A stretch of DNA of 64,000 nt from Bacteroidaceae bacterium. Its GTDB lineage: Bacteria; Bacteroidota; Bacteroidia; Bacteroidales; Bacteroidaceae. The notes below the pieces were generated by a model. That model did not search any database and was not told the origin of the DNA. It worked only from the letters and a program-made list of their open reading frames with translations. A program made the translations under genes and the position numbers. Positions 16,192-25,404 of the stretch are shown piece by piece. Location: the NCBI GenBank assembly GCA_024684455.1, contig JAIKWU010000013.1, forward strand, positions 121,361 to 185,360, read 5' to 3'. Within the stretch, counting starts at the first letter, position 1. Each line of letters opens with the position of its first letter.

Positions 16192-18783
16192 TCACTCCAG
16201 CATTAAATTCCTGAAACTCGTTATCTGGGCAGCCGTGGCACCATTCGCCAGCCACCACGCCTCTATCTTCTCGTTGATTGTTGAGCCCGCGAACGTGTTG
16301 ATGTAATCCACAAGACCGACAAAATCGCTCGAATTCCTCACGCGCCTGTTGGCAGACTTCGTGTAAGAAGTGAGTTCATAGTCCTTGCTCATGTCACTTT
16401 CCGACACACCCAGCAATCCCAGCAGCAGCCACGACAGCGTACCCGTTCTGTCAGCGCCGCCAGCACAGTGGTATAACACGGAATCAGTCGTGTTCGCAGA
16501 CAAGGTGGCCATTATCTCGCCAAACACACGAACATAGTTGGCACCGCTCTCCGTTGCCCCTCGATAGTAAGCACTTACAGATATGTCCACAAACTGCGTC
16601 GTTCCCGTTATAGGACTGGCAGGATAGCCCACGCCAAGGCCGATTTCCTTGGCAATGTGCAAGAACCGACACGCTTGCTCGATACCTTCCGAATCAATCA
16701 CGTAGCCCTCGCGTCTCGACATGGCAGCGCCACGGAACAGACGACCATACTTGACCTTCTTGTTGTTAGCGGCAGACCAACCACCCAAGTCACGCACATT
16801 CGTCGTGTTGGACAGGTTGATAATGCGCAGAGGCAATGTTCCCGTGCTGAATTTTTCATAACAGATAAGCCTGGTCGTACCGTCGTACAACACCGCAAAC
16901 ACCGCATAATTGTAATTCGTTGAAGGCAGCAGGTTATAGATGTCGATGTGATTCTCCTTCGAGAAATAAGGCGTATTGCTCGGCGTCACACCACCGCCGC
17001 TCTGCGTGTCAAGAATGATGATATAATTCTTCGTGTCAGGCAGCGGAGTCCAGTCCAGTCTCACAGGCAGACAACGCTCAAACGGAAGCGTGTTGAAAGT
17101 GCCGTTGTTCAACGCCGTGGCAACATAACTGTCAGTGTAATCATTCGTGTAGGTTACGTTCTCAATGAAATACGTCACGTCGGGCGCACACAAGGGAAAG
17201 ACGACAGAACTTTCGTGAGAGGTCGGTCGTTCGCCTTGCGCTGGCGTGATACCTGTGATGATACCTGCGTATTCGGACGCACTGATGACTGCACCGTCCT
17301 TTCTCCTGAAATCAAGCCTTATCTGCGCATCGTAATTGAACGTCATTACAGACGAATTTAGTCCCGACACGTTCACACTGTGTGCTTTTGAACGTGATGA
17401 TGAATTCAACGGGTACACATAGACAGAATCAATGTAATAGTCATCATCGACCGACACAATGCAACGACCATATATCGGATAGCGCAGACGCGCAGACGTC
17501 GTGTCGGATGCCGAACCCAGACCACCCTGCTCGACGGTCGCGGAAATCGTGAAACTCTGCAACGACTCCACAACCTTGTCCTTGATGACTGGGTATTCGT
17601 CAACCCCGACACTTGACAGGTTCTGCCCGTTCAGCGTGATTCTTACGTCATCTGTTATCTGCCTTGCATAACCTGAAACAATGAGATATTTCCCGTCACA
17701 TGCCGCAGGCACGTCAACTATAATACCCGTATTTCTGATGCTCTGTACCGTGCCAATCATGTCATAACCGCCACTCAATGCAGGCTTCGTGCCAGCAAAA
17801 AACACGCTCCACGAATAATCCGTCAGATTTTCAACCTGTATCTTGTCATGCTCATACACCTTGATGCAGTATGTGCCGACTAACTGGCGAATATAAGTTG
17901 AACCGTTAGGATTATATTTCACGTCAATGATTTCAAGCCTTGTCTCGGGAATGAGTCTCTCCACCTCATCCGTCACTTGATACTCTTTTACCAAAAAGAG
18001 TCTGGCGGTCGAAGTGCTTGAGTTTCCGCTCGACATGACGATAGCCTTCGTCGCAGTCGCAGGAGCATGGGCAATGACAGTCTTCTCCCCGTTTAACGAA
18101 GTATCTTTGGGCGCGGCTTGCGCAACCACCTTCAAATCGTCGTCAGTGAACAGAAGGTAGTAAGGAATCGTCGCGGACGACGATTTTGCATTGTTCCATG
18201 TGTACGAGTAATCCTTGTCACCCTCAATGCTGACAATGCCGTAATACCCTCCGCTCGACGTCAGAGCGGCCGTCTCACCCACATCGCCCGTGTAATAGCC
18301 CGTGGACGGTGCCGAAGAAGCCAAATCCACGTTCAGGGAAGCAGTGAGAGCCTTGACCACACCGCCGCTCTTCACGGGATTGTCACTACCCGCCGTAGGC
18401 ACATCGTCGATAGGCACCTCGCCAAGGCTCACGCCGTCCTGACCAGGGACACCCTGCACGCCCTGCTCACCCTTCAGGTCAACACCCTTGTATTTACCGT
18501 CAAGCGTGTCACCGCCGGTACCGACATACACGTACAGCATCGTGTCCAGCAGATAGCCTATCATCTGCTCCTCGTCGGTCGGGTCCTCAGGCAACTCACT
18601 CGTACTTTCAATGACCGTATAGCCCTTGATTTCATTTACTGTCATACCAACGAAACTGGCTAAAGTCTCAATCGCTGCCTTAAGTGTCGAGCCCACCAGT
18701 TCGTTCGTGTTGCTGCCACTCGTACTATTTGTGCGGATTTGCTCCGCTAAAGCAATAAGTTCGGAAATAGATGTTGTTGCCAT
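16192..18783 (-). CDS. tail fibre with FN3 and tyrosine-phosphatase domains
   Basis: 863 residues. Order: N-terminal helical region; fibre shaft with a short collagen-like GEQGVQGVPGQDG stretch (about 105-120) and the Bacteroides-phage fibre signature DNPVKSGGVVKAL; beta-rich middle (about 150-540); an FN3-like module (about 555-640, LDWTPLPDTKNYIIILD, LLPSTNYNYAVFAV); and a C-terminal PTP-like domain (about 650-863). The phosphatase shows NVRDLGG, LFRGAAMS and a complete HCX5R P-loop (HCAGGADRTG, His772-Cys773), as in Y_phosphatase3/DSP families. A virion fibre ending in an apparently active phosphatase is unusual. It may modify a host surface component, or the phosphatase may act after release in the cell. 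Confidence 0.82.
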   Translation of the reverse strand: MATTSISELIALAEQIRTNSTSGSNTNELVGSTLKAAIETLASFVGMTVNEIKGYTVIESTSELPEDPTDEEQMIGYLLDTMLYVYVGTGGDTLDGKYKGVDLKGEQGVQGVPGQDGVSLGEVPIDDVPTAGSDNPVKSGGVVKALTASLNVDLASSAPSTGYYTGDVGETAALTSSGGYYGIVSIEGDKDYSYTWNNAKSSSATIPYYLLFTDDDLKVVAQAAPKDTSLNGEKTVIAHAPATATKAIVMSSGNSSTSTARLFLVKEYQVTDEVERLIPETRLEIIDVKYNPNGSTYIRQLVGTYCIKVYEHDKIQVENLTDYSWSVFFAGTKPALSGGYDMIGTVQSIRNTGIIVDVPAACDGKYLIVSGYARQITDDVRITLNGQNLSSVGVDEYPVIKDKVVESLQSFTISATVEQGGLGSASDTTSARLRYPIYGRCIVSVDDDYYIDSVYVYPLNSSSRSKAHSVNVSGLNSSVMTFNYDAQIRLDFRRKDGAVISASEYAGIITGITPAQGERPTSHESSVVFPLCAPDVTYFIENVTYTNDYTDSYVATALNNGTFNTLPFERCLPVRLDWTPLPDTKNYIIILDTQSGGGVTPSNTPYFSKENHIDIYNLLPSTNYNYAVFAVLYDGTTRLICYEKFSTGTLPLRIINLSNTTNVRDLGGWSAANNKKVKYGRLFRGAAMSRREGYVIDSEGIEQACRFLHIAKEIGLGVGYPASPITGTTQFVDISVSAYYRGATESGANYVRVFGEIMATLSANTTDSVLYHCAGGADRTGTLSWLLLGLLGVSESDMSKDYELTSYTKSANRRVRNSSDFVGLVDYINTFAGSTINEKIEAWWLANGATAAQITSFRNLMLE

Positions 18784-18795
18784 AATGTATCTGTT

Positions 18796-19287
18796 TTATT
18801 GATGATCTAAAAAAGAGTCGTAACAATCAATTGTCGGAAAGTTACCTGTCAGGTCGAACGTTAGCACCCATCCATAGAGCGCTGCGTCCGCCATATAGAC
18901 CTGCACGGCTTGGGCGTTGTCCATGCCAAGACGTTTCACGGCTTCAGTACCGCGCCCATGGTCTCGGAGCATACGACGCGCAAAGTCGTGCATGACACGT
19001 CCCATCGCATTGAGCGTCTGCTGCACGAGGGCATAGTCACCCGTGTCGCGTACATGGTCCACGAAGAACAGCGACACTTCTGTCCGTTGCCGCAGTTCGC
19101 CCACGTCGTTCCACTGCTCATCGCCAAGTGCCAGCGTCACGCAGGGGTAATACATTTTGCGAGCAAACTTGTTCTGTGCATCCTCTGGAAGCGACGAGAA
19201 GTGACACTTGCCATCCTCATTGTGACGAATAGCCTTGTGCTGTTCCGCCAAATGCTCGAAATAGTCAATATAGAGTTGGTATTTCAT
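18796..19287 (-). CDS. phage structural-region hypothetical protein
   Basis: 163 residues, soluble, mixed alpha/beta, without known motifs. It begins MKYQLYIDYFEHLAEQHKAI and ends in WVLTFDLTGNFPTI. The ATG overlaps the stop of the preceding gene (ATGA), placing it in the portal-to-fibre operon. Size and position fit a tail-completion or tail-terminator protein; this is inference only. Confidence 0.55.
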   Translation of the reverse strand: MKYQLYIDYFEHLAEQHKAIRHNEDGKCHFSSLPEDAQNKFARKMYYPCVTLALGDEQWNDVGELRQRTEVSLFFVDHVRDTGDYALVQQTLNAMGRVMHDFARRMLRDHGRGTEAVKRLGMDNAQAVQVYMADAALYGWVLTFDLTGNFPTIDCYDSFLDHQ

Positions 19288-20057
19288 TTCTTCCTTTTCT
19301 GCTGTTCTTTGATGCGACGATTGACGATGCGAAGCACGTCCATAGCCGCAAGGTTCTTGTAAGACTCAATGCGTGTCAGGTCATCCCCGACGAGGGCATC
19401 GAACACGGCCAGCCACGACTGCGGCTTTTCCTTTTTATTGGCATCAATAACATGATGGAAACTTCCACCACCAAAGAGAAAGGGATAACCCTTCGCCAGC
19501 CACAGTTTCACCAAGGCCCATTGCATAGCCAGGGCGTCGAGCACTTCGTCGCTGTTGCCTGGCACCTTGCGGATAGCATCGACGCGTTCACTCCGTTCCA
19601 CCGTTTCCAGCTGCTCGCCCACGCCCAAATAAAGCGAGGCAATCATGCCGTACAGAAAGTCCTTCTTCTCCGTATATTGATACCAGTTGAAAAGTTGGTC
19701 AACAGTCATAAACTGAAAGAACGTCATGCCGTTCAATCTGTCGCCAGGTGCTTCCAGCCTGACCGTTCCACGCTCCGTATGAGCAAAGATGTGGTCGATG
19801 ATGACACCCTCCATCGGTTCCGACTGCTTCAGAAAATCCAAGCCATCCGTCAGCACATATAGTTGAAAAGTGTCGATACGAGCAAGCACGTCCGAAGTGA
19901 TGTCGAAGAACTGGCAGAAGAATTCGTCTTCCTTGACCCATCCTTTCGACAATCCAGCCACTGCCAGATACTGACGGGGCGACAGTTCGCAGTAGTGCTC
20001 TGGCATGTCGCGCTTCAGCACGCGTCGGCTCGACAACTGAAATTCAACCTCTTTCAT
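19284..20057 (-). CDS. phage structural-region hypothetical protein
   Basis: 257 residues from ATG 20057, which overlaps the upstream stop in an ATGA junction; an in-frame TTG lies two codons earlier. Helical, with several aromatic patches (FFQFMTVDQLFNWYQYTEKK), and ends KEQQKRKK. No family is recognised. Virion assembly or head-tail joining is possible from context. Confidence 0.5.
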   Translation of the reverse strand: MKEVEFQLSSRRVLKRDMPEHYCELSPRQYLAVAGLSKGWVKEDEFFCQFFDITSDVLARIDTFQLYVLTDGLDFLKQSEPMEGVIIDHIFAHTERGTVRLEAPGDRLNGMTFFQFMTVDQLFNWYQYTEKKDFLYGMIASLYLGVGEQLETVERSERVDAIRKVPGNSDEVLDALAMQWALVKLWLAKGYPFLFGGGSFHHVIDANKKEKPQSWLAVFDALVGDDLTRIESYKNLAAMDVLRIVNRRIKEQQKRKK

Positions 20058-21037
20058 AGCCAAACAGAGTGTTTGTGTTCGTTGTCACGTTTAAGCACAT
20101 CGCTTTCACGTCCGCCGAACATATCGGCAATATGAAGGGCGATGAAGTTCTGCAACTGCGTCATATACTGTACGGCCGATGTCTCAGCCTGTGCAGCCAA
20201 CGCTGCTGCCCGCTGCTGTCCAGCGGCAGTCATGGAGTCACCCGACTCACCGGCTTTTTCGACGTTTTCGAAATAGAGGCCTCGGTCGGTCAGGCTGCCC
20301 GTCTGTCGCACCAGTTGGGCAACACTCTTGGTCACGATGAAACGCACGCAACGCAAGCGCAGTTCCTCAATGGTCGTATCACCGATGGTGGTAACAGGTG
20401 TGCTGCTTCCGAACACCTCCACGACATGGTCGTAGAGATGCTGACCAAGCACGGAAGGCAGCGACACCGTTTCCAATTCTCGCATTACCGGAAGTAGGCG
20501 CAGGAACACCAGGCGCGAACCATTGATAAACCACACATCGTCAACTTCCCGTGTGGAACGCACCCACCGCCGCGACACATCTTGATAGGCTGGAGATTCC
20601 TTGTATTCTGGAAAGGCTTCCGTATGCTTCTCCAAGTAATCAAGCACCATATCGAGGGCATTCATACCCTTGTTTTTGAAGCCATTTCGCAGTTGGTCTT
20701 CCTGGTACTTATAAGGTCCTGCAAAATTTTCCGTCGTCTGCCGCTGCCAGCCCTGATCAGTCAGGCGCAGTTGCAACTCATCAAAATTATACCAAAGTGC
20801 CAAATTGGCCTCCGCACGACGTAAATAGGAAAGCAACAACTCATGTTCAGCAACCACAGGGTTTTCCTGCATGAATCCGTGAGCACGTTGCATGACACCT
20901 CCACCCAGCAGTGGCGTGAGGAAGAGGTCGTCCGCTGCCTGCAAACTGCTCTCCACCTTTTCAAACGAAAGTGCCGAAGAGGCGGGTATAACCTTACAGA
21001 TTTCCTCTGTATCCCAGTTTTCTTCTCTGAAAAACAT
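20054..21037 (-). CDS. phage neck/adaptor-region hypothetical protein
   Basis: 327 residues, mostly helical, with FVKTKSVAQLV-type amphipathic helices and an Ala-rich run (TAAGQQRAAALAAQAETSA) near residue 275. It is directly downstream of the portal gene, two bases after its stop. Uncharacterised Bacteroidetes-phage proteins of this size and position exist (I think of DUF6712, uncertain). A connector role is plausible but not shown. Confidence 0.5.
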   Translation of the reverse strand: MFFREENWDTEEICKVIPASSALSFEKVESSLQAADDLFLTPLLGGGVMQRAHGFMQENPVVAEHELLLSYLRRAEANLALWYNFDELQLRLTDQGWQRQTTENFAGPYKYQEDQLRNGFKNKGMNALDMVLDYLEKHTEAFPEYKESPAYQDVSRRWVRSTREVDDVWFINGSRLVFLRLLPVMRELETVSLPSVLGQHLYDHVVEVFGSSTPVTTIGDTTIEELRLRCVRFIVTKSVAQLVRQTGSLTDRGLYFENVEKAGESGDSMTAAGQQRAAALAAQAETSAVQYMTQLQNFIALHIADMFGGRESDVLKRDNEHKHSVWL

Positions 21038-21039
21038 AG

Positions 21040-22407
21040 TTACGAAAGTGTTTTCTTGGTTCCTGCACCCGTGTCGAGCGTAGTGAGGATGGTGTTACGG
21101 AATCGGAGTTCAATATCCTTATAGCCACGCGAACGCAGCATCATGTACAGAGGGTCAAGCAGGTTCTGGCGGTTAATCCATGCGTTGGCGATGTTCACGA
21201 GGAAGGCCTCACGAATGTTCGAGCCTCCCTGATTGCCAGCATACGTACCGCCTGGCATACCAGCACCGAACACGTTGGGATTGACACCCAGCGTGAAGAG
21301 GATTTCGGAGTTGGCAGCAGCCGACGTTACCAAGTTCTCGCCACCTTTGTATTTGTTGTCGAGTGCCTGGATCTTCCACTCCTCTTCGATGCGCCCGTTG
21401 GCTTCGTTGACCGCGTAGTTCGTAAACAGTGGCTTTTCGGCGTTCTCCACACCGCACAAGTCGCGTTCAACCTTGTTCATATAGTTCAGGATGTCATGCT
21501 TACGAGCATTAACATCGGTGTAATTACTTGCCGGAAACTTGCGGTCCCAGTAACTGTACGGAATCTGCACATGCCACTTCCACGTTACCTGGTTCTTGTA
21601 TGCTTTCTTCAGGAACTCCGGCACCATGTGGGCGATGTCCACCCATCCCAGCACGTAGGCAGGAAGCCACACAGGTTCGCTGTACGTGTCTTCGTTGCTC
21701 CACGAATCACGAACAGCGAAGATGAACGGCTTTGTCAGTTTTCCCTTCAACTGCATCGCCTCCATCTGCCAGTCAGGATCATAGTCCATCAGTACCGGCA
21801 ACACCGTCACACGGTCTTCTTCGCCCGTGCCAGGCATATTCGGCCACGCACCGCTTACGATGCAGAGATGACCACCCATTTCGTCGGGCACGGTAAAGCG
21901 CGTAAAGAGCGGATTGATGCAGTTGAGTCCTGCAATGCACGCACCGCTCACGTCGGGAATCATCTCGACGGGTGAGCAGCCGAACTTGAAGTAGTCACGG
22001 CTGGCTTTCTCCAGATAGCGGCGTACCATGCGGCTGCTGATGATGCCGCGCAGCACAGGGTCGTTCACCGGCTCGAGTTGTTCGTTGCCCTGTTCGTCAT
22101 AGCCCGTCACTCGGCAGGCGAAAAGGCCCTGGCCACACGTTAAGTTCTGGAGAAATTTCAGTCCTGTATTGAGCACCGACGTCGTCGAGATGACCTTCGC
22201 TGCCTCCTGCGGAAAGCGGTTGTCCTTGCCCCAGCCCTTCACCTTGTAGTCTTTGTAGGTGAACACATCCAACTCATACTGCTCGAAAGGCGCAAGGATG
22301 TTGCGCTTCTTCACATCGTAGTCGGCTGGCTGACCGATGCTTTCGCCGAACACCTCTGTCGAACTCATCATGAGCGGCGTGCCCTCTTGATTGAAAAGTA
22401 TATCCAT
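21040..22407 (-). CDS. portal protein (probable)
   Basis: 455 residues. The pattern fits phage portals: an N-terminal wing (PFEQYELDVFTYKDYKVKGW), a hydrophilic stem helix (SRMVRRYLEKASRDYFKFG), PVEMIPDVSGACIAGLNCI, and a clip/crown region with ILFTLGVNPNVFGAGMPGGT and helix QGGSNIREAFLVNIANAWI. The last two resemble the pre-clip and long-helix segments of portals. It is about 9 kb downstream of the terminase, with lysis and accessory genes between, an unusual separation. The protein should form the dodecameric DNA gate. Confidence 0.72.
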   Translation of the reverse strand: MDILFNQEGTPLMMSSTEVFGESIGQPADYDVKKRNILAPFEQYELDVFTYKDYKVKGWGKDNRFPQEAAKVISTTSVLNTGLKFLQNLTCGQGLFACRVTGYDEQGNEQLEPVNDPVLRGIISSRMVRRYLEKASRDYFKFGCSPVEMIPDVSGACIAGLNCINPLFTRFTVPDEMGGHLCIVSGAWPNMPGTGEEDRVTVLPVLMDYDPDWQMEAMQLKGKLTKPFIFAVRDSWSNEDTYSEPVWLPAYVLGWVDIAHMVPEFLKKAYKNQVTWKWHVQIPYSYWDRKFPASNYTDVNARKHDILNYMNKVERDLCGVENAEKPLFTNYAVNEANGRIEEEWKIQALDNKYKGGENLVTSAAANSEILFTLGVNPNVFGAGMPGGTYAGNQGGSNIREAFLVNIANAWINRQNLLDPLYMMLRSRGYKDIELRFRNTILTTLDTGAGTKKTLS

Positions 22408-22414
22408 CGTTTTG

Positions 22415-22714
22415 TTACTTTGTCACCTTTTGGCCGTTATACTGGAGTATGTTGTAGATGCGGACGGGATAGACATGGATGCCAGGCTCTGGGTTGCCCA
22501 GACAGTCGCACGCCTGAATACCGCGGACACGATAGACCTTGTTGTTCATGCGTCCTGCACCGCAAGCATACGCCTGCGGAAAGAACACCAGGCGTCCTTC
22601 CTGTGTCACGAACTTAATGCTGAACACACGCGGACGGCCGTCAGGACGGGTGCGTATGTCCAGTTCATCCAGCATCTGAGAGCGTGTGATGGTATTAACT
22701 TTCTCCATATTCAT
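22415..22714 (-). CDS. small phage hypothetical protein
   Basis: 99 residues, beta-rich, Cys-containing (ACGAGRMN, GIQACDCLGNPEPG). It lies 7 bp upstream of the portal gene in the same operon. An alternative start is at 22708. No family is recognised. Confidence 0.55.
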   Translation of the reverse strand: MNMEKVNTITRSQMLDELDIRTRPDGRPRVFSIKFVTQEGRLVFFPQAYACGAGRMNNKVYRVRGIQACDCLGNPEPGIHVYPVRIYNILQYNGQKVTK

Positions 22715-22734
22715 TTTTTTATCACTTTGTTCAC

Positions 22735-23856
22735 TTATTCGAATGTAGTATCAAACGTGTCGTCGAAGATTCTGCCAGTCTGTGGCTGTTTCCGTTCAAA
22801 GACTTCCTGATGCATGTTCGAAACCCTATAGGTCAGATATACGGCATTTGGTGTGGTATGAGGTTTCTTTTCCGAGAACTCGATCCCAGTGATGGTTACT
22901 TCCTCGCCCAGCGTGCCGTCGTCGTTCAAGAGATAGACATGTTCCGAACGAGCCATATCGAGCAACGACTGGTATTGCTCGGCACTGATGAAGCCGCTGC
23001 ATACCCTATGTTCCTCGGTCAGTTCCGTATGCACTTTGCGGTACCGGCTTTCAATGATGCCGAATGTTCCCTCCAGTTCGTCCTTTCGTTCGTCGGCACC
23101 AGTCAGAGCCTCTGTTTCCCAGGCTCCGAAACAGTTGGTGAAAGCAAATGCAGTCTGTTGCCGCTGGTGCCCGTGGTCAATCTTGTAGATGATACGGTCG
23201 ATGACCTGTTGATCGTCCATACATTCGACCACGACCTCTAACACCTTTCCTGCGGACAATTCATGAACCTGAAACTGCTCGAGATAAAGGGACCCCACCG
23301 TTCTAGATATGAGATCCACGCGTTGTCCTTCACCAATGCTACCGTTATTCTCATAGCGCACAATCCAGCGTACAGATGTCTGTGAAAATTGTTTATGAGT
23401 CAGCATCAGAGGTTGAAGCGGTGAAATAGTTCGCTGGCTGTATCGGTTCAGAAAACCTTCGAAACTGGCAGGAGTGATGTTGCAGCGTGTGCTGCAATAA
23501 TATACTTCGGTCGAAAAGCGAACAGGAGGCTCAGACAAGACAGATGTAGAATCCGCTTCTGCATTTTCAACCAAGATGCTCAGAGAGACCACTCCAGCGT
23601 CCCATCCCTTCACATGCCGACTGTCGCTGAACAGTTCGGCCGGCATTGGTTTAAGGTAACTCATTGCCAGTTCGCCCAAGCCCCGAATGACGATGTTCCC
23701 ATCCTCGTCAGGATAGTATATTTCCTCAATCGTTCCCAGTTCCTCTCCACCATGGCTGAAAGTGATTGTTACACGTTTCTCCACAGTGACAACCAAGGAA
23801 AGATCCGGAACGTCGAGTGCAAAATACGAAGTATCGAACGAAGTGGAAATCATCAC
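22735..23856 (-). CDS. phage structural hypothetical protein
   Basis: 373 residues, beta-strand rich (VVTVEKRVTITFSHGGEEL at the start), without motifs I can name. It overlaps the upstream spanin-like gene by ATGA and is followed by the portal block. Size and composition are consistent with a virion or fibre-attachment protein. Role unknown. Confidence 0.5.
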   Translation of the reverse strand: MMISTSFDTSYFALDVPDLSLVVTVEKRVTITFSHGGEELGTIEEIYYPDEDGNIVIRGLGELAMSYLKPMPAELFSDSRHVKGWDAGVVSLSILVENAEADSTSVLSEPPVRFSTEVYYCSTRCNITPASFEGFLNRYSQRTISPLQPLMLTHKQFSQTSVRWIVRYENNGSIGEGQRVDLISRTVGSLYLEQFQVHELSAGKVLEVVVECMDDQQVIDRIIYKIDHGHQRQQTAFAFTNCFGAWETEALTGADERKDELEGTFGIIESRYRKVHTELTEEHRVCSGFISAEQYQSLLDMARSEHVYLLNDDGTLGEEVTITGIEFSEKKPHTTPNAVYLTYRVSNMHQEVFERKQPQTGRIFDDTFDTTFE

Positions 23857-24314
23857 GTTTTTATTTTATAGCGCAAGGCTATATAAAGTATAAAGGAGAG
23901 AACTGAAGAAAACACCAGCACACACAGAATCAGGCCCTCAAAACGACGATCCGAACCCTGTGGCAGGGTTTTCATCTCACTGTGTTGACGTTCTCGATAC
24001 TCAACGACCGTATCGACACGCGCCTCATGTACCGTGTCCGTGCGAGTAACGACGCGGTCGCGCCAACGGATGATGGTATTCGTCACCGTCACCGTATCGC
24101 CGCGCTGCTCGACCGCCGTCTTCACCGTGTCACGCACCGAAACGGAATCCGCAACACGGCTCGCATGACGTTGAGCCGTTTGCGACACCACACGCAGCGA
24201 ATCCGTCTGTTCATACTGAATAATTCGTGAAGAACGGCACGAACAGCACAACAAAAGCAGCAGCCCACATATTATGAAGGCCCACAGAAAACGATTATGG
24301 TTCCGTCTGGTCAT
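23853..24314 (-). CDS. u-spanin-like lipoprotein
   Basis: 153 residues. The N terminus MTRRNHNRFLWAFIICGLLLLLCCSC is a hydrophobic signal ending in a lipobox-like run of Cys. The centre is polar, rich in Thr/Val/Asp repeats (RVADSVSVRDTV, DTVTVTN), and a C-terminal transmembrane helix (about 128-148, LILCVLVFSSVLSFILYIAL) is followed by RYKIKT. An outer-membrane lipid anchor plus an inner-membrane helix in one chain is the architecture of unimolecular spanins (T1 gp11 type), which fuse the two membranes in the last lysis step. It overlaps the holin gene by 20 bp. An Rz-like accessory is the alternative. Confidence 0.65.
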   Translation of the reverse strand: MTRRNHNRFLWAFIICGLLLLLCCSCRSSRIIQYEQTDSLRVVSQTAQRHASRVADSVSVRDTVKTAVEQRGDTVTVTNTIIRWRDRVVTRTDTVHEARVDTVVEYRERQHSEMKTLPQGSDRRFEGLILCVLVFSSVLSFILYIALRYKIKT

Positions 24315-24543
24315 GGAGTCTGGAATCTATATAGTTTTTCAGTTCACCACTCTTTGAGCGCACATACATCGTCACACCGAAGATGCTGCCAGCATAGATC
24401 ATCGTCTGACCCGAATACCACAACACACCCTCCTCCACTGCACCTTTCATAAAGAAAGAACAGAACGTCAGGACCACGCCGCTCATAAGCATCATCACCG
24501 CCGTACCGTACTGAATCATGTCTTTCGTATGCGCTGTCATCAT
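24295..24543 (-). CDS. holin
   Basis: 82 residues with two hydrophobic segments (YGTAVMMLMSGVVLTFCSFF and VLWYSGQTMIYAGSIFGVTM) and a charged C-terminal tail (KSGELKNYIDSRLHDQTEP). This matches small two-helix holins in Bacteroidetes phages. It is the first gene after a promoter-bearing gap and overlaps the u-spanin-like gene. It should open the inner membrane at lysis. Either of two adjacent Met codons may start it. Confidence 0.75.
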   Translation of the reverse strand: MMTAHTKDMIQYGTAVMMLMSGVVLTFCSFFMKGAVEEGVLWYSGQTMIYAGSIFGVTMYVRSKSGELKNYIDSRLHDQTEP

Positions 24544-24567
24544 TTTTTTTGTTTAGGTTAATAAAGT

Positions 24568-24735
24568 GGGAGGGCACCGTGGGGTTTGACAGATCATGTG
24601 GTAGATCTCAGAGCATCACGATGCCCTCCCTGCCGTCTTTCCGGCTATCATTCCTGAGCATAAGAGGTTTCTCACTGCGAGGCTCACCCTGCTGAACGCA
24701 ATGCAAAGATAGTCTATACATACTATTTGTCTATA
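24568..24735 (-). promoter_or_regulatory. lysis-module promoter, direct repeats and leader hairpin
   Basis: On the minus strand TATCTTTG (24704-24711) forms a -7 box. Two direct GTCTATA repeats (24712-24718 and 24729-24735, 17 bp apart) lie upstream of it and could bind a regulator. The leader before the holin contains a 9-bp stem GGGAGGGCA/TGCCCTCCC (24568-24576 with 24622-24630) and an inner AGATC/GATCT stem. Confidence 0.55.
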
Positions 24736-24741
24736 GGACAA

Positions 24742-24778
24742 AAAAATGCCGACACGCACGTTGCGCACCGGCATTTTT
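24742..24778 (-). terminator. intrinsic terminator after the exported accessory gene
   Basis: A 10-bp stem AAAAATGCCG/CGGCATTTTT with T runs at both ends, 22 bp past the stop of the 24800-25354 gene. It could act in either direction. Confidence 0.75.
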
Positions 24779-24799
24779 CCTTTTATGTATTAAAGATTC

Positions 24800-25354
24800 T
24801 TATTCGTCTTCGTCTATCTTCAGCATAAGACTTAATCCACACTCGCTGTTACTCACATGCACAGCACACTCGAAGCACTTGCGAGTCAGACCCACACGCA
24901 CACCGAACAGGAAACGACTGTCACGGTGAGAACGTGCAGCAATGGTTTCAGTTCCTACGTCCCATGACGAGGAGCAGCCCATACCGCCGATGTAGGGAGC
25001 CAGTGTCACACAGTGGTTCGGAGCACCCACACGAAGAAGCGGACCGAGTTTCCAAAGCGAAGTGCCGACCTTCTCATCCACTCCAGGATAGGGACTGGCT
25101 ACCTTGTGACGAATTGCACCGATGGCCACGTAGGCATACCATACGTTGAACTCCAGTTCCGGAACGACGAGCGGAATGCGACCGCCACCGTCGTTCAGGC
25201 CGAAGTCGCCATACAAGCGGCTCACACCAGCACCGATGCCGAACGATGAGTTCAAGCAGATCCAGGGACGGCGTTCATGGTCATCAGACAATGACTGAGA
25301 ATTGGCTGTCATTACAACCAATAGCAGACCAAGGGTGAAAAGAATCTTTTTCAT
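24800..25354 (-). CDS. exported beta-rich accessory (moron) protein
   Basis: 184 residues with a clear signal peptide (MKKILFTLGLLLVVMTANSQ). The mature part alternates hydrophobic and polar residues, rich in Gly (FGIGAGVSRLYGDFGLNDGGG), and ends in a strand (CGLSLMLKIDEDE). This suggests a small outer-membrane beta-barrel or periplasmic beta-protein. It has its own promoter-like box and its own terminator, typical of a lysogenic-conversion gene. It could alter the host surface, for instance superinfection exclusion; this is speculative. Confidence 0.6.
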   Translation of the reverse strand: MKKILFTLGLLLVVMTANSQSLSDDHERRPWICLNSSFGIGAGVSRLYGDFGLNDGGGRIPLVVPELEFNVWYAYVAIGAIRHKVASPYPGVDEKVGTSLWKLGPLLRVGAPNHCVTLAPYIGGMGCSSSWDVGTETIAARSHRDSRFLFGVRVGLTRKCFECAVHVSNSECGLSLMLKIDEDE

Positions 25355-25358
25355 AGTG

Positions 25359-25366
25359 CAAAGATA
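25359..25366 (-). promoter_or_regulatory. promoter of exported accessory gene
   Basis: TATCTTTG on the minus strand only 5 bp before the ATG at 25354. If it is used, the transcript would be nearly leaderless. Confidence 0.45.
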
Positions 25367-25404
25367 GATAATTTAATCGAAATCAGAAAATGGTGTATTG
25401 AAAT

